DNA of 64,000 bases from Massilistercora timonensis (GCF_900312975.1 NZ_LT990039.1:1984001-2048000); one strand, 5' to 3'. Numbered from the stretch's first letter, positions 51,945 through 60,780 are shown. The notes: generated by a model not told the origin, from the letters alone. Program-made: numbers and translations.

Positions 51945-53076
51945 CAACGGAAGTACGTCCTGGCCGAAAGCGCCGGGAGTGGCGGAGGCAGTAGGCGGGC
52001 TCCTCACCCGGGGCGCTTTCAACATCAACCGGGGCAACTATGAGGGAGCCTACGAAGTGGAGGGCATGGTGCTGGAGACCCGGGAGCAGCTGGCCCGGCT
52101 CTTTGGCGCGTCTTCTTCCAGAAATGTGATCTTCACGCCCAGCGTCACCTACTCCCTCAATTATTTCATCAAAGGCTTCCTTAAACCCGGGGACCATGTG
52201 ATCGTCACCGGTATCGAGCACAATGCGGTGATGCGCCCCCTCTGGCAAATGAAGAAGCAGGGGGTAGATTTTGACGTGGCGGCCACCGACCGGGAGGGGA
52301 CTGTAAGCCTGGAGAGCCTGGAGGGGCTGATCCGGGAAAATACCAAAGCAGTGATCGCCTCCCATGCTTCCAACGTCTGCGGGACGGTGACGCCCATCCA
52401 GGAAATTGGGGAGATCTGCCGCAGACACCATATTTTCTTCGCAGTGGACAGTGCCCAGAGCGCGGGAACTCTGGATATCCGTATGAAGGACTGGGGTATT
52501 GACCTTCTGGCCTTTACCGGCCACAAAGGCCTTCTGGGCCCCCAGGGGATCGGCGGGTTCCTCCTGTCGGAAGCCCTGGATCAGGAAATGGAGCCGCTGA
52601 TCGCCGGTGGTACCGGAAGCCAGTCGGATTCTTATGAGATGCCCCGGACGCTGCCGGATAAATATGAGAGCGGGACCATGAATCTTCCGGGGATCGCCGG
52701 GCTTCACGCAGCCCTTTCCTATCTGGAAGAGACTGGGATCCAGACGATCTGCCAGAAGAAAATGGAACTGACCGGATATTTCCTGGATCAGGCGCGGGAG
52801 ATCCCGGGAGTCCGGATCGTGGGAAAACAAGGGATCCGCGACCGGGTTGCGGTGGTGTCACTGGATTTCCAGGGACTGGACAATGCCCAGGCGGCCTTCG
52901 CTCTGGAGCAGGAGCGGGGAGTGATGACCCGGGTGGGACTTCACTGTGCGCCGCTGGCCCACCGGACGTTGGAAACCTACCCTCAGGGGACGGTGCGCTT
53001 TGCTTTTAGCGGGGCAAATACCAGAGAAGAGATCGATTGCTGCATGGCTGGGATCCGAGAATTATTTTCAGTATAG
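51922..53076 (+). CDS. Cysteine desulfurase-like class V aminotransferase
   Basis: 384 residues. PLP fold with the Lys in LAFTGHKGLLGPQGIGG and a Cys in RVGLHCAPLAH at the position of the catalytic Cys of desulfurases. It resembles the TIGR01977 group, which I remember as linked to selenium/molybdenum hydroxylase genomes together with DUF3343. It may mobilise S or Se from Cys or selenocysteine. It overlaps truA by 23 bases; the next two genes fit the same theme. Confidence 0.85.
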   Translation: MENQIYFDNGSTSWPKAPGVAEAVGGLLTRGAFNINRGNYEGAYEVEGMVLETREQLARLFGASSSRNVIFTPSVTYSLNYFIKGFLKPGDHVIVTGIEHNAVMRPLWQMKKQGVDFDVAATDREGTVSLESLEGLIRENTKAVIASHASNVCGTVTPIQEIGEICRRHHIFFAVDSAQSAGTLDIRMKDWGIDLLAFTGHKGLLGPQGIGGFLLSEALDQEMEPLIAGGTGSQSDSYEMPRTLPDKYESGTMNLPGIAGLHAALSYLEETGIQTICQKKMELTGYFLDQAREIPGVRIVGKQGIRDRVAVVSLDFQGLDNAQAAFALEQERGVMTRVGLHCAPLAHRTLETYPQGTVRFAFSGANTREEIDCCMAGIRELFSV

Positions 53077-53211
53077 AATCTGTCAATAAACAGCGAAATA
53101 TATCAGAAAAATCAATGGGGCGCCGACCGGGATTCCATTGTTTTGCCCCGGGAAACATGGTACGGTAAATCTAGTTTATAGATTACGCAAGAGCAAGGAG
53201 GAACGTAAGAA

Positions 53212-54486
53212 ATGGCTGATTACCGTAAAATGTGGGAAGAACTTGGAATGGACCTGGAGACTCATGACCAGCTGTGCGCCGTGCTGCCCCAGGCATTCGG
53301 GGACGTCTATCTGTCTCAGGAGAACCGCCCGGAGAGTATGGATTACTATAACATGGTGGTTGCGGATATCCACGGTATCCGCCCGGCGGAGCTGATCGAG
53401 CACCAGAAGAAGGGCGGAAAGGTATTCGGAACCTTCTGTGTCTATGTGCCGGATGAGATCGTGTTCGCGGCAGGCGGCATCGCCACCGGGCTGTGCGGCG
53501 GTTCCCAGTTCTGGGTGCCCGGCGGGGAGAAGGTGCTTCCCACCAATACCTGCCCGCTGATCAAGGCTTCCGTGGGAGCAAGACTGGACCGTACCTGTCC
53601 ATTCTTCCGGATCGCGGATATCTACGTAGGAGAGACCACCTGCGACGGCAAGAAGAAAGCCTGGGAGATCCTGGCGGAAGATGTGCCGGTCTATGTGATG
53701 GACCTGCCGCAGATGAAGCGGGCCAAAGATATTCAGGCCTGGGCGGAGGAGATCGCGGCCTTCAAGGACAAGGTAGAAGAGGTTACCGGAAATAAAGTGA
53801 CTGCCGAGTCTCTGGCAGAGAGTATCCGTCTGATCAACGGCAAGAGAAAAGCCCTGGAGCGTCTGTATGAGACCAGGAAGAATGACAAGCTTCCCATCAG
53901 CGGCAGGGATGTGCTTTTGATCTCTCAGATCGCGTTCTATGACGATCCGGGAAGATTTACCCAGATGACCAACAAGCTGTGCGACGAGCTGGAGCAGCGG
54001 ATCGCGGACGGCGTCAGCGTATTCCCGGAAGGGACCAAGCGGATCATGCTGACCGGAACCCCGATGGCCATTCCCAACTGGAAGATCCACAATATCGTAG
54101 AGACCAGCGGCGGCGCGGTAGTCTGTGAAGAAATGTGCACCGGAACCCGTTACTTTGAGAAACAGGTGGATGAGAGCGGTCAGACCATAGACGAAGAGAT
54201 CCAGGCGCTGGCCAACCGGTACATGAACATCAACTGCGCCTGCTTCACGCCCAACACCGGAAGGATCGACGACATTCTCCGGCTGGCGAAGGAGTACAAG
54301 GTAGACGGTATCATTGACATCAATCTGAAATTCTGCAACCTGTATGATACAGAAGGCTATCTGGTTGAGAAGGCGATGAACGAAGCAGGGATCCCGGTAC
54401 TTGGCATTGAGACCGATTACACCGACAGCGACGCTCAGCAGCTGCGCACCCGGATCAGCGCATTTATTGAAATGCTGAACAACTAG
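53212..54486 (+). CDS. HgdB/double-cubane-type 2-hydroxyacyl-CoA dehydratase family protein
   Basis: 424 residues. It belongs to the HgdB/BcrB superfamily that holds a low-potential iron-sulfur cluster. Cys at 76, 95, 114, 129 and 144 (GTFCVYVP, GLCGG, NTCPLIKAS, RTCPFF, TTCDGKK) match the pattern of YjiM-like and double-cubane-cluster proteins more than true dehydratases, and no alpha partner or activator gene of the HgdC type is nearby. It probably performs a low-potential reduction of unknown substrate. AAGGAGG precedes the ATG. DUF3343 follows after 28 bases. Confidence 0.8.
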   Translation: MADYRKMWEELGMDLETHDQLCAVLPQAFGDVYLSQENRPESMDYYNMVVADIHGIRPAELIEHQKKGGKVFGTFCVYVPDEIVFAAGGIATGLCGGSQFWVPGGEKVLPTNTCPLIKASVGARLDRTCPFFRIADIYVGETTCDGKKKAWEILAEDVPVYVMDLPQMKRAKDIQAWAEEIAAFKDKVEEVTGNKVTAESLAESIRLINGKRKALERLYETRKNDKLPISGRDVLLISQIAFYDDPGRFTQMTNKLCDELEQRIADGVSVFPEGTKRIMLTGTPMAIPNWKIHNIVETSGGAVVCEEMCTGTRYFEKQVDESGQTIDEEIQALANRYMNINCACFTPNTGRIDDILRLAKEYKVDGIIDINLKFCNLYDTEGYLVEKAMNEAGIPVLGIETDYTDSDAQQLRTRISAFIEMLNN

Positions 54487-54514
54487 GAAGGATTTGCAAG
54501 AAGGAAGGATCGGT

Positions 54515-54775
54515 ATGGAGAATATCCAGCATTATGTGCTGTTTCCCAACCATGACAACGGGATGCGGCTCTACCGGGAACTGAAGAAGATGGGGCTTAA
54601 GGCTACCATCGCGCCCACGCCCCGGGCGGCCAGCAAATGCTGCGGCATCTCGCTGATCGTACAGGAGGAGGATCTGGATAAGATCCGGGAATGTGTCCGG
54701 GAGCAGGGGATCGAGATCCTGAAGATCGTGGCCCTGGAGCGGGATATCAACGCAAACCGGGACCGGTATTGTTAG
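54515..54775 (+). CDS. DUF3343 protein, putative Se/S carrier
   Basis: 86 residues from ATG 54515, with AAGGAAGG upstream. The family motif is the Cys pair in PRAASKCCGISLIV (near residue 43). DUF3343 proteins are proposed carriers of sulfur or selenium and often sit beside TIGR01977 desulfurases, as here (two genes upstream). Inference only: it may receive S or Se from that enzyme. Confidence 0.8.
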   Translation: MENIQHYVLFPNHDNGMRLYRELKKMGLKATIAPTPRAASKCCGISLIVQEEDLDKIRECVREQGIEILKIVALERDINANRDRYC

Positions 54776-54794
54776 AAAAACAGACTGTTTGTAT

Positions 54795-54841
54795 GAAAGC
54801 CCCTGGTTTCTGAGAATTTCTCTCAGAAATCAGGGGCTTTC
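54795..54841 (+). terminator. Long hairpin between DUF3343 and cobW-like genes
   Basis: GAAAGCCCCTGGTTTCTGAGA (arm 54795-54815) pairs with 54821-54841 along 21 positions with one G-T wobble and a five-base loop. No T-run follows (CGACTGCC), so it may be a processing site, an mRNA stabiliser or part of a riboregulator rather than a classical terminator. Confidence 0.6.
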
Positions 54842-54944
54842 GACTGCCTGCCGCTGGAAAATAGAGAAGGTTTGTGCTAAGATAAAAAACGAAGTGAAAA
54901 ACAAACGGGAAATGGCGCTTGCAAATAGAAAAGGAGTGTTGACA

Positions 54945-55988
54945 ATGACGAAAGTAGATGTTATCTCAGGATTCCTGGGAGCCGGGAAGACCACATTTAT
55001 CAAAGAGCTGATCAATAAAGTCTTTGTGGGAGAGAAGCTGGTGCTGATCGAGAATGAATTTGGCGAGATCGGCATTGACGGCGGATTCTTAAAAGACGCA
55101 GGGATCGAGATCACGGAAATGAATTCCGGTTGTATCTGCTGCACCCTTGTGGGAGATTTCAGCAAGGCCCTGCAGAAGGTGCTGGAGGAATATCATCCGG
55201 ACCGGGTGATCATCGAGCCATCCGGCGTGGGCAAGCTATCGGATATTGTGAAAGCCATCGAGGACGTAAAGCGGGACGCGGATATCGAGATCAGCGGCAG
55301 GATCACGGTGGTTGACGGAAAAAAGGCGAAGATGTATCTGAAGAATTTCGGGGAATTCTTCCAGGATCAAGTGGTCCACGCTTCCACCATCGTGATCAGC
55401 CGGACCCAGTCCATGACTCCGGAGAAGACCGAGGAGTGCGTGCATATGCTCCGGGAGGAAAATAAGGAGGCCGCCATTATCTCCACCCCCTGGGAGGAAC
55501 TTGGCAAAGACGCCATCATCCGTGCGCTGGAGCATGGAGCCCAGATCGAGGACTTGCTGGAAGAGCACCATCATCATGAGCACGACCATGACCATGATCA
55601 TTGCTGCGGTCATGACCATCATCACGATCACGAGCATGATCACTGCCACGACCATCATCACGATCACGAGCATGATCACTGCTGCGGTCATGACCATCAC
55701 CATCATCACGCAGATGAAGTGTTTACAAGCTGGGGCAGAGAGACTGCCCACAGATATACGGAAGAGGAGCTGGACTTCCTTCTGAAGGCCCTGTCAGAGA
55801 CGGAGGGCTACGGGACCATTCTCCGTTCCAAAGGGATCATTGGGCTGGCGGATGGAAGCTGGAAGCAGTTTGATCTGGTGCCGGAGGAATATGAGACCCG
55901 GGAAGGCCAGCCGGACTATACCGGCCGTATCTGCGTGATCGGTACAGATCTGAAAGAAGAGGAACTGGAGAAACTGTTCCACATTTAG
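54945..55988 (+). CDS. G3E GTPase (CobW/COG0523) with His-rich metal loop
   Basis: 347 residues from ATG 54945, with AAGGAG nine bases upstream; the longer frame from 54789 covers the hairpin and is rejected. P-loop GFLGAGKTT (9-17), metal-binding GCICC (62-66), IEPSGVG switch. Residues 208-255 are almost all His, Asp and Cys (HHHHEHDHDHDHCCGHDHHH and onwards), a metal store or sensor typical of nickel or zinc chaperones of this family. The C-terminal CobW_C domain follows. It is paired with a second COG0523 gene after 15 bases. Metal unknown. Confidence 0.92.
   Translation: MTKVDVISGFLGAGKTTFIKELINKVFVGEKLVLIENEFGEIGIDGGFLKDAGIEITEMNSGCICCTLVGDFSKALQKVLEEYHPDRVIIEPSGVGKLSDIVKAIEDVKRDADIEISGRITVVDGKKAKMYLKNFGEFFQDQVVHASTIVISRTQSMTPEKTEECVHMLREENKEAAIISTPWEELGKDAIIRALEHGAQIEDLLEEHHHHEHDHDHDHCCGHDHHHDHEHDHCHDHHHDHEHDHCCGHDHHHHHADEVFTSWGRETAHRYTEEELDFLLKALSETEGYGTILRSKGIIGLADGSWKQFDLVPEEYETREGQPDYTGRICVIGTDLKEEELEKLFHI
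55611..55682 (+). repeat. 36-base tandem repeat coding the His-rich loop
   Basis: Two near-identical 36-base units (55611-55646 and 55647-55682), each encoding HDHHHDHEHDHC, with one base difference. The in-frame unit could vary in number between strains. Confidence 0.85.
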
Positions 55989-56003
55989 AAAGGCGGGGAT
56001 CAT

Positions 56004-56945
56004 ATGAGTACACCGGTATTTGTGTGTACAGGATTTTTAGACAGTGGGAAGACCACTCTTGTCAAGGATACGCTGATGGAGCAGGACTGGATCGAGCCGG
56101 GCCTGACCCTTCTGATCGTGTGCGAGGAAGGAGAAGAAGAATACTCCAAAGAATATCTGGAGGCTCATGAGATGGTGATGCTGACGGTGGAAGAACCGGA
56201 GCAGCTGAACCGGGAGTTCTTTGTCAACTGTGTGAAGAATTATCATCCCTCCCAGGTGGTCATCGAGTACAATGGAATGTGGAACCTGGGAGAGCTTCTG
56301 AGCAAGAAATATCCAAAAGGCTGGGAGATCCAGGGAATCTATTCTACTGTAAACGGAGAAACCCTGGACATGTATCTGAAGAACATGCGCAATCTTCTGA
56401 TGGAGCAGCTGACAGAATCCAGCCTGATCGTGGTCAACCGCTGTGACCGGTCGGTGGACCGCTCCGGGTTCCGCCGGGCGCTGAAGGTGCAGAATCCTAT
56501 GGCCCAGCTGATCTTCGAAGATCCGGATGGAAATATCATACAGCCGTCGGAAGAAGACCTGCCTTATGATATAAAAGGGAATAAGATTGTGATCGGCGAT
56601 ATGGACTTCGGGGTCTGGTACGCGGATGCCTACGATCATCCGGGGCTTTATCTTCACAAAGAGATCGAGTTTGTAGCCCAGGCGTTCCGTCCCAAGGGGA
56701 TGGGGGAGGATATGTTTGTCCCGGTGCGCAAGATCATGACCTGCTGTGCCAACGATATGCGCTTTTACGGATATCCCTGCAAGGTTGAGAAAGGGACGAA
56801 GATCCCTCTTAAGAAATGGATCCGTGTGACCGCCCGGTTTGAGTTTGAGCCGGTGCCGCCCTATGGGAACCGGCAGCCCGTGCTCTACCTGGTCCGGATG
56901 GAGCCGGCGAAGAAGCCGGAAGAAGAAGTGGTATATCTGGGGTAA
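56004..56945 (+). CDS. G3E GTPase fused to YcgQ-like (DUF1980) domain
   Basis: 313 residues. N-terminal P-loop TGFLDSGKTT (9-18), VNRCD (144-148) as the NKxD-type motif. The CxCC metal motif of COG0523 is lacking; the position reads VCEEGEEEY. The C-terminal part (about 215-313: FVPVRKIMTCCANDMRFYGY, KKWIRVTARFEF) resembles the C-terminal DUF1980 of YcgQ/TIGR03943 proteins, which partner permeases of the YcgR type. No such permease gene is nearby. The fusion suggests a GTP-driven step in handing over a metal. Confidence 0.75.
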   Translation: MSTPVFVCTGFLDSGKTTLVKDTLMEQDWIEPGLTLLIVCEEGEEEYSKEYLEAHEMVMLTVEEPEQLNREFFVNCVKNYHPSQVVIEYNGMWNLGELLSKKYPKGWEIQGIYSTVNGETLDMYLKNMRNLLMEQLTESSLIVVNRCDRSVDRSGFRRALKVQNPMAQLIFEDPDGNIIQPSEEDLPYDIKGNKIVIGDMDFGVWYADAYDHPGLYLHKEIEFVAQAFRPKGMGEDMFVPVRKIMTCCANDMRFYGYPCKVEKGTKIPLKKWIRVTARFEFEPVPPYGNRQPVLYLVRMEPAKKPEEEVVYLG

Positions 56946-57067
56946 ATTCAGGTTTGTCGCGCTGATTCTGTGAACAAAAAATTGCTCAGGGAAGTTCATA
57001 TTCTTCCGCAGAATCATCCGGCCCCCGCCTTATCGCTAACTGTCCCGGTAAAAGCCTGGCATGAAAA

Positions 57068-57433
57068 TTAAGCCGGACAGATTTCGATCCAGTATCCGTC
57101 CGGATCATTGATGAAATATACGCCCATCTCCAGGTTTTCAAAGCAGACGCAGTCCATTTCCCGGTGAAGGGCGAGGGCTGCGTCCATGTCGTCCACTTTC
57201 ATTGCCAGGTGAGATTCGTTGTCTCCCAGATTGTAGGGCCGGTCCATAGCTCTTAACCAGGTCAGCTCCAGCAGATGGGGCGTGGTCTGGTCTCCCAGGA
57301 ATACCAGCCTAAAGCTTCCGTCCTCTGCGGACTTCTCTTGGGTGACGGTGAGCCCAAGGGCTTTCTGATAGAATTCTATGGATTTATCCAGGTCAAAAAC
57401 GTTGATATTGTTGTGGTAGAATGTAAATTTCAT
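57068..57433 (-). CDS. VOC-family protein, glyoxalase I-like
   Basis: 121 residues on the minus strand. Metal ligands H7, E56, H75 and E117 match glyoxalase I, with IEFYQKALGLTV and NDPDGYWIEI. It probably isomerises a hemithioacetal such as that of methylglyoxal, though many VOC proteins differ in substrate. GGAGGATCAC lies before the ATG. The 122 bases between it and the previous gene contain no recognisable feature. Confidence 0.88.
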   Translation of the reverse strand: MKFTFYHNNINVFDLDKSIEFYQKALGLTVTQEKSAEDGSFRLVFLGDQTTPHLLELTWLRAMDRPYNLGDNESHLAMKVDDMDAALALHREMDCVCFENLEMGVYFINDPDGYWIEICPA

Positions 57434-57510
57434 GTCTTAGTGATCCTCCTTTTCCCTCAGTGAATGAATATAAAATAAGTATATCATTGGTGGCGGAAGA
57501 AAAAAAGATG

Positions 57511-57519
57511 TGTTATAAT
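57511..57519 (+). promoter_or_regulatory. Extended -10 promoter of the tsa cluster
   Basis: TGTTATAAT at 57511-57519, about 30 bases before the YcxB-like gene. No good -35. Confidence 0.55.
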
Positions 57520-57551
57520 CAGAAAATAACAGTTGGAATAGGAGAGGTTGC

Positions 57552-58109
57552 ATGTCTGTTACAGTTGAAGTTCGGCTGGACGCCAAGTCCATGGCTGATT
57601 TTATGGTATATCACATTTTCACAGGGAGGGCAGGGATCCTGACCCTGGTCCTGGGCGGTCTGAATGTGGGCTTTGCCGTTACGTTTATATCCGGAGGAAG
57701 ATTCGGGCTGGCGGGGATGTTCGTGGCGTTCGCGATCCTTGTGCTGGCAGGGATTCCCTATCTGATCCGCAAGAAGGTAATGAATCAGGTGGAGGCGTCG
57801 GAACGGCTGCGGGCGCCGATCCGGTATATCTTTGACGAGGAAGGGATCGAGACGGTGACGCCGGATGACAGCGGGAAGGCAGAGTGGGCCCATTTTACGA
57901 AAGCCCTTTCCAGGAAGAGGATCATCATCCTGTATGACGGAGAGCGGCACGCCATTGTGCTCCCGGTGGACGAGCTGGGAGACCAGTACCGTCCGGTGGT
58001 GGATATGATCCGCACACATATGCCGGCGCAGGCGATGAAGATCCGTCCGGTGAAGAACGAGCCGGGGATGGAGAAAGGAGCTTCCGATGATCAGGGAGAC
58101 GAACAGTGA
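57552..58109 (+). CDS. YcxB-like membrane protein
   Basis: 185 residues. Two membrane helices (about 27-50 and 55-72) then a soluble YcxB-like domain (RYIFDEEGIETVTPDDSGKA, WAHFTKALSRKRIIILYDGE). Family of unknown function. It overlaps tsaE by 23 bases, suggesting co-translation. GGAGAGG precedes the ATG. Confidence 0.75.
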   Translation: MSVTVEVRLDAKSMADFMVYHIFTGRAGILTLVLGGLNVGFAVTFISGGRFGLAGMFVAFAILVLAGIPYLIRKKVMNQVEASERLRAPIRYIFDEEGIETVTPDDSGKAEWAHFTKALSRKRIIILYDGERHAIVLPVDELGDQYRPVVDMIRTHMPAQAMKIRPVKNEPGMEKGASDDQGDEQ

Positions 58110-58512
58110 GAGAGAAACTTACGAACTGGGATTTGCCATGGGAAGGGAAGCCAGACCAGGGGAGGTTTATACCCTGATCGGAGACCTGGGCGTAGGCAAG
58201 ACGGTTTTTACCAAAGGACTGGCGGCGGGGCTTGGGATCCAGGAGCCTGTCAGCAGTCCCACATTTACGATCCTGCAGGAATATGAGGAAGGGCGTCTGC
58301 CCTTCTATCATTTTGACGTCTACCGGATCGGGGATGTGGAAGAGATGGATGAGATCGGGTACGAGGATTATTTCTACGGAGACGGGGTCTGCCTTATCGA
58401 GTGGGCGGATCTGATCCGGGAGATCCTGCCGGAACATTATAAAGAGATCCGGATTGAGAAGGATCTGGACAAAGGATTTGATTATCGGAGGATCAGCATA
58501 TGCGAATTCTAG
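58087..58512 (+). CDS. tsaE: tRNA t6A synthesis ATPase TsaE
   Basis: 141 residues. P-loop GDLGVGKT (about 32-39), [11 protein letters not shown] and HFDVYRI. ATPase that resets the TsaB-TsaD complex while it forms N6-threonylcarbamoyladenosine at tRNA position 37. Starts within the previous gene and overlaps tsaB by 13 bases. Confidence 0.95.
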   Translation: MIRETNSERETYELGFAMGREARPGEVYTLIGDLGVGKTVFTKGLAAGLGIQEPVSSPTFTILQEYEEGRLPFYHFDVYRIGDVEEMDEIGYEDYFYGDGVCLIEWADLIREILPEHYKEIRIEKDLDKGFDYRRISICEF

Positions 58513-59243
58513 CGCTGGACAGCTCAGGGCTGGTGGCGAGCGTGGCCCTGGTGGAAGGAGACGGCGACCTGCGAACGGAGCAGGTGATCGCGGAATATAC
58601 GGTAAATTATAAGAAGACACATTCTCAGACGCTTCTGCCCATGCTGGATGAAATTGTCCGGATGACAGAGACGGATCTTGAGACGGTGGACGCCATTGCG
58701 GTGGCGGCGGGGCCGGGATCTTTCACAGGTCTCAGGATCGGTTCTGCCACGGCAAAGGGACTGGGGCTTGCCCTGGGGAAGCCTTTGATCCACATCCCCA
58801 CCCTGGAGGGGCTTGCCTGTAACCTGTGGGGGTGCGAGGGGATTGTGTGCCCCATCATGGACGCCAGGAGAAGACAGGTTTACACGGGAATCTACCGGTT
58901 TGACGAGGGGCGGCTTACCGTCCTGGAAGATCAGATGGCTGTGGGGATCGAGGAACTGGGAGAGCATCTGGGGAACTATGAAGGGAGGATTACGTTTCTG
59001 GGGGACGGAGTCCCGGTCTTTGGCAGGGATCTGACAGATACCATCCTGAAAGACAGGGACATTGCTTTTGCACCGGCCAGTCTGAACCGGCAGCGGGCGG
59101 CTTCCGTGGGAATGCTGGGACTGCGTTACTATCAGGAGGGCAGAACGGAATCTGCCGCGGAACACCGGCCGGACTATCTGCGGATGTCCCAGGCGGAAAG
59201 AGAGAGAAAGGAGCGGATGAAAGATGATCCGGTTTCAATGTGA
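58500..59243 (+). CDS. tsaB: tRNA t6A synthesis protein TsaB
   Basis: 247 residues, ASKHA fold, dimer partner of Tsa[17 protein letters not shown] opens the protein and AAGPGSFTGLRIG is the family signature. Overlaps the threonine aldolase gene by 20 bases. GGAGGATC before the ATG. Confidence 0.95.
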   Translation: MRILALDSSGLVASVALVEGDGDLRTEQVIAEYTVNYKKTHSQTLLPMLDEIVRMTETDLETVDAIAVAAGPGSFTGLRIGSATAKGLGLALGKPLIHIPTLEGLACNLWGCEGIVCPIMDARRRQVYTGIYRFDEGRLTVLEDQMAVGIEELGEHLGNYEGRITFLGDGVPVFGRDLTDTILKDRDIAFAPASLNRQRAASVGMLGLRYYQEGRTESAAEHRPDYLRMSQAERERKERMKDDPVSM

Positions 59244-60258
59244 TTATGGAGAGGGAGCCCATCCTTCGATCCTGAAGCGGCTGGAAGAGACTAATATGGT
59301 CCAGACGGCAGGATACGGGGAGGATCCTTACTGCGAAGCGGCAAGGGAGAAGATCCGGGAGCTGTGCAAGGCTCCGGAGGCGGATGTTCAGTTCCTGGTA
59401 GGCGGGACGCAGACGAATTTTACGGTGATCAGTTCCATCCTTCGCCCCCATCAGGGCGTGCTGGCCGCGCATACCGGCCATATCAATGTGCATGAGACAG
59501 GAGCCATCGAGGCCACCGGTCATAAGGTGCTTCCCCTTCCAAGTGAAGACGGGACGATCTGCGCCGCCCAGGTGCGGGAAGCCTATGAGACCCACTGGAA
59601 TGATGAGAACCATGAGCATGTGGTGCAGCCGGGGATGGTCTACATCTCTCATCCCACGGAAAATGGAACCCTGTATTCCAAAGCGCAGCTGACGGAACTT
59701 TCCCAGGTGTGCAGGGAACTGGGTCTGCCGCTGTATTTGGACGGAGCCAGGCTGGGGTATGGCCTGACGGCGCAGACGGCCGATCTGACCATGGAAGATG
59801 TGGCCCGGCTGACCGACGTCTTCTATATCGGAGGCACGAAAGTGGGAGCTTTGTTCGGCGAGGCGGTGGTGATCACCAATCCGGCGCTTAAGAAGGATTT
59901 CAGGTATCTTATCAAACAGCGGGGCGGCATGCTGGCCAAGGGGCGGCTTCTGGGCCTGCAGTTTGACGCGCTTTTTACAGACGATCTGTATTTTCAGCTA
60001 GGAAGACACGCAAATGAACTGGCCATGCGATTGAAGGACGCATTTCTGGAGAAGGGATATGAGCTTTGCTATGATTCTTACACCAATCAGCAGTTCCCCA
60101 TTCTTCCTAAGGAGCATATTGAGAAATTGCGGGAGAACTATGCTTTCGGCGGCTGGGACGAGACCGAAGACGACCGCCGGGCAGTGCGGTTCTGCACCAG
60201 CTGGGCGACCACGGAAGAAGCCGTGGATCAGCTGATCCGGGACATCCGGGAGCTTTAA
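59224..60258 (+). CDS. ltaE: Low-specificity threonine aldolase
   Basis: 344 residues, fold type I PLP enzyme; Lys in YIGGTKVGALFG binds PLP, and MIRFQCDYGEGAHPSILKRL starts the protein. It cleaves threonine to glycine and acetaldehyde. Its placement inside the tsa cluster, between tsaB and rimI, is unusual; t6A synthesis also consumes threonine, so a link is conceivable but unproven. rimI begins one base after its stop. Confidence 0.88.
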   Translation: MIRFQCDYGEGAHPSILKRLEETNMVQTAGYGEDPYCEAAREKIRELCKAPEADVQFLVGGTQTNFTVISSILRPHQGVLAAHTGHINVHETGAIEATGHKVLPLPSEDGTICAAQVREAYETHWNDENHEHVVQPGMVYISHPTENGTLYSKAQLTELSQVCRELGLPLYLDGARLGYGLTAQTADLTMEDVARLTDVFYIGGTKVGALFGEAVVITNPALKKDFRYLIKQRGGMLAKGRLLGLQFDALFTDDLYFQLGRHANELAMRLKDAFLEKGYELCYDSYTNQQFPILPKEHIEKLRENYAFGGWDETEDDRRAVRFCTSWATTEEAVDQLIRDIREL

Positions 60259-60259
60259 G

Positions 60260-60703
60260 ATGATCCGGACAAAGGAGATGGAAAGAGAAGACCTGGAAGC
60301 AGTGGCCAGGCTGGAGCAGGAGATCTTCCCGGACGCCTGGAGCGTGAAGGGGCTTGAAGAGACCTTTGCCCAGAAGCAGGCGCTGATCCTGGGCGCCTGG
60401 ATAGAAGAGGCGCTGGCCGGGTATGTGATCTTCTACCATGTGCTGGACGAGGGAGAGATCGCCCGGATCGCGGCGGCGCCATGGTGCAGGAATCAAGGGG
60501 TGGGATCTGCCCTTCTTGGAGAATTGGAAGAACGCTGCCGCCATCTTGGAGTTGGGCGGCTCCTTCTGGAAGTCCGGGAAGGAAATGAGACGGCCCGCTG
60601 TTTCTATGTAAGCCATGGCTTTAAAGAAGACGGCCGGCGGAAGAATTTTTATGAAAATCCTGTGGAAGACGCAGTGCTGATGAGCAAGGAGTTGACGAGA
60701 TAA
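60260..60703 (+). CDS. rimI: Ribosomal protein alanine acetyltransferase RimI
   Basis: 147 residues. GNAT fold with acetyl-CoA loop RNQGVGSALL, then LLEVREGNETARCFYVSHGF. RimI acetylates the N-terminus of S18; rimI commonly lies between tsaB and tsaD. One base separates it from the aldolase gene. Confidence 0.92.
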   Translation: MIRTKEMEREDLEAVARLEQEIFPDAWSVKGLEETFAQKQALILGAWIEEALAGYVIFYHVLDEGEIARIAAAPWCRNQGVGSALLGELEERCRHLGVGRLLLEVREGNETARCFYVSHGFKEDGRRKNFYENPVEDAVLMSKELTR

Positions 60704-60734
60704 ACAGGATGTGTATGGAAAAGAACTGGCAGCG

Positions 60735-60780
60735 CTGTCAGCAGTTCCCACTAGGAATGGGACTGCCGGACAGATATAAT
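60735..60780 (+). promoter_or_regulatory. Hairpin and -10 box before the zinc-ribbon gene
   Basis: GCAGTTCCCA (60741-60750) and TGGGACTGC (60758-60766) pair with one bulged T, extended by CTGTC and GACAG (60735-60739, 60769-60773). TATAAT follows at 60775-60780. The stem covers the -35 position, so it could be a rimI terminator without T-run or an operator. Confidence 0.5.

Noticed and set aside
54789-54944. 52-residue extension of the His-rich G3E GTPase
   Set aside because: It would translate one arm of the long hairpin, has no ribosome-binding site, and the P-loop would lie unusually far from the start.
55236-55751. Minus-strand open frame over the His-rich loop of the G3E GTPase
   Set aside because: It is the complement of the CAT/CAC repeat (giving Met/Val/Ile-rich translation), with no ribosome-binding site.
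60735-60773. Rho-independent terminator after rimI
   Set aside because: The stem has no T-run and overlaps the -35 position of a likely promoter, so it is listed as a regulatory site only.
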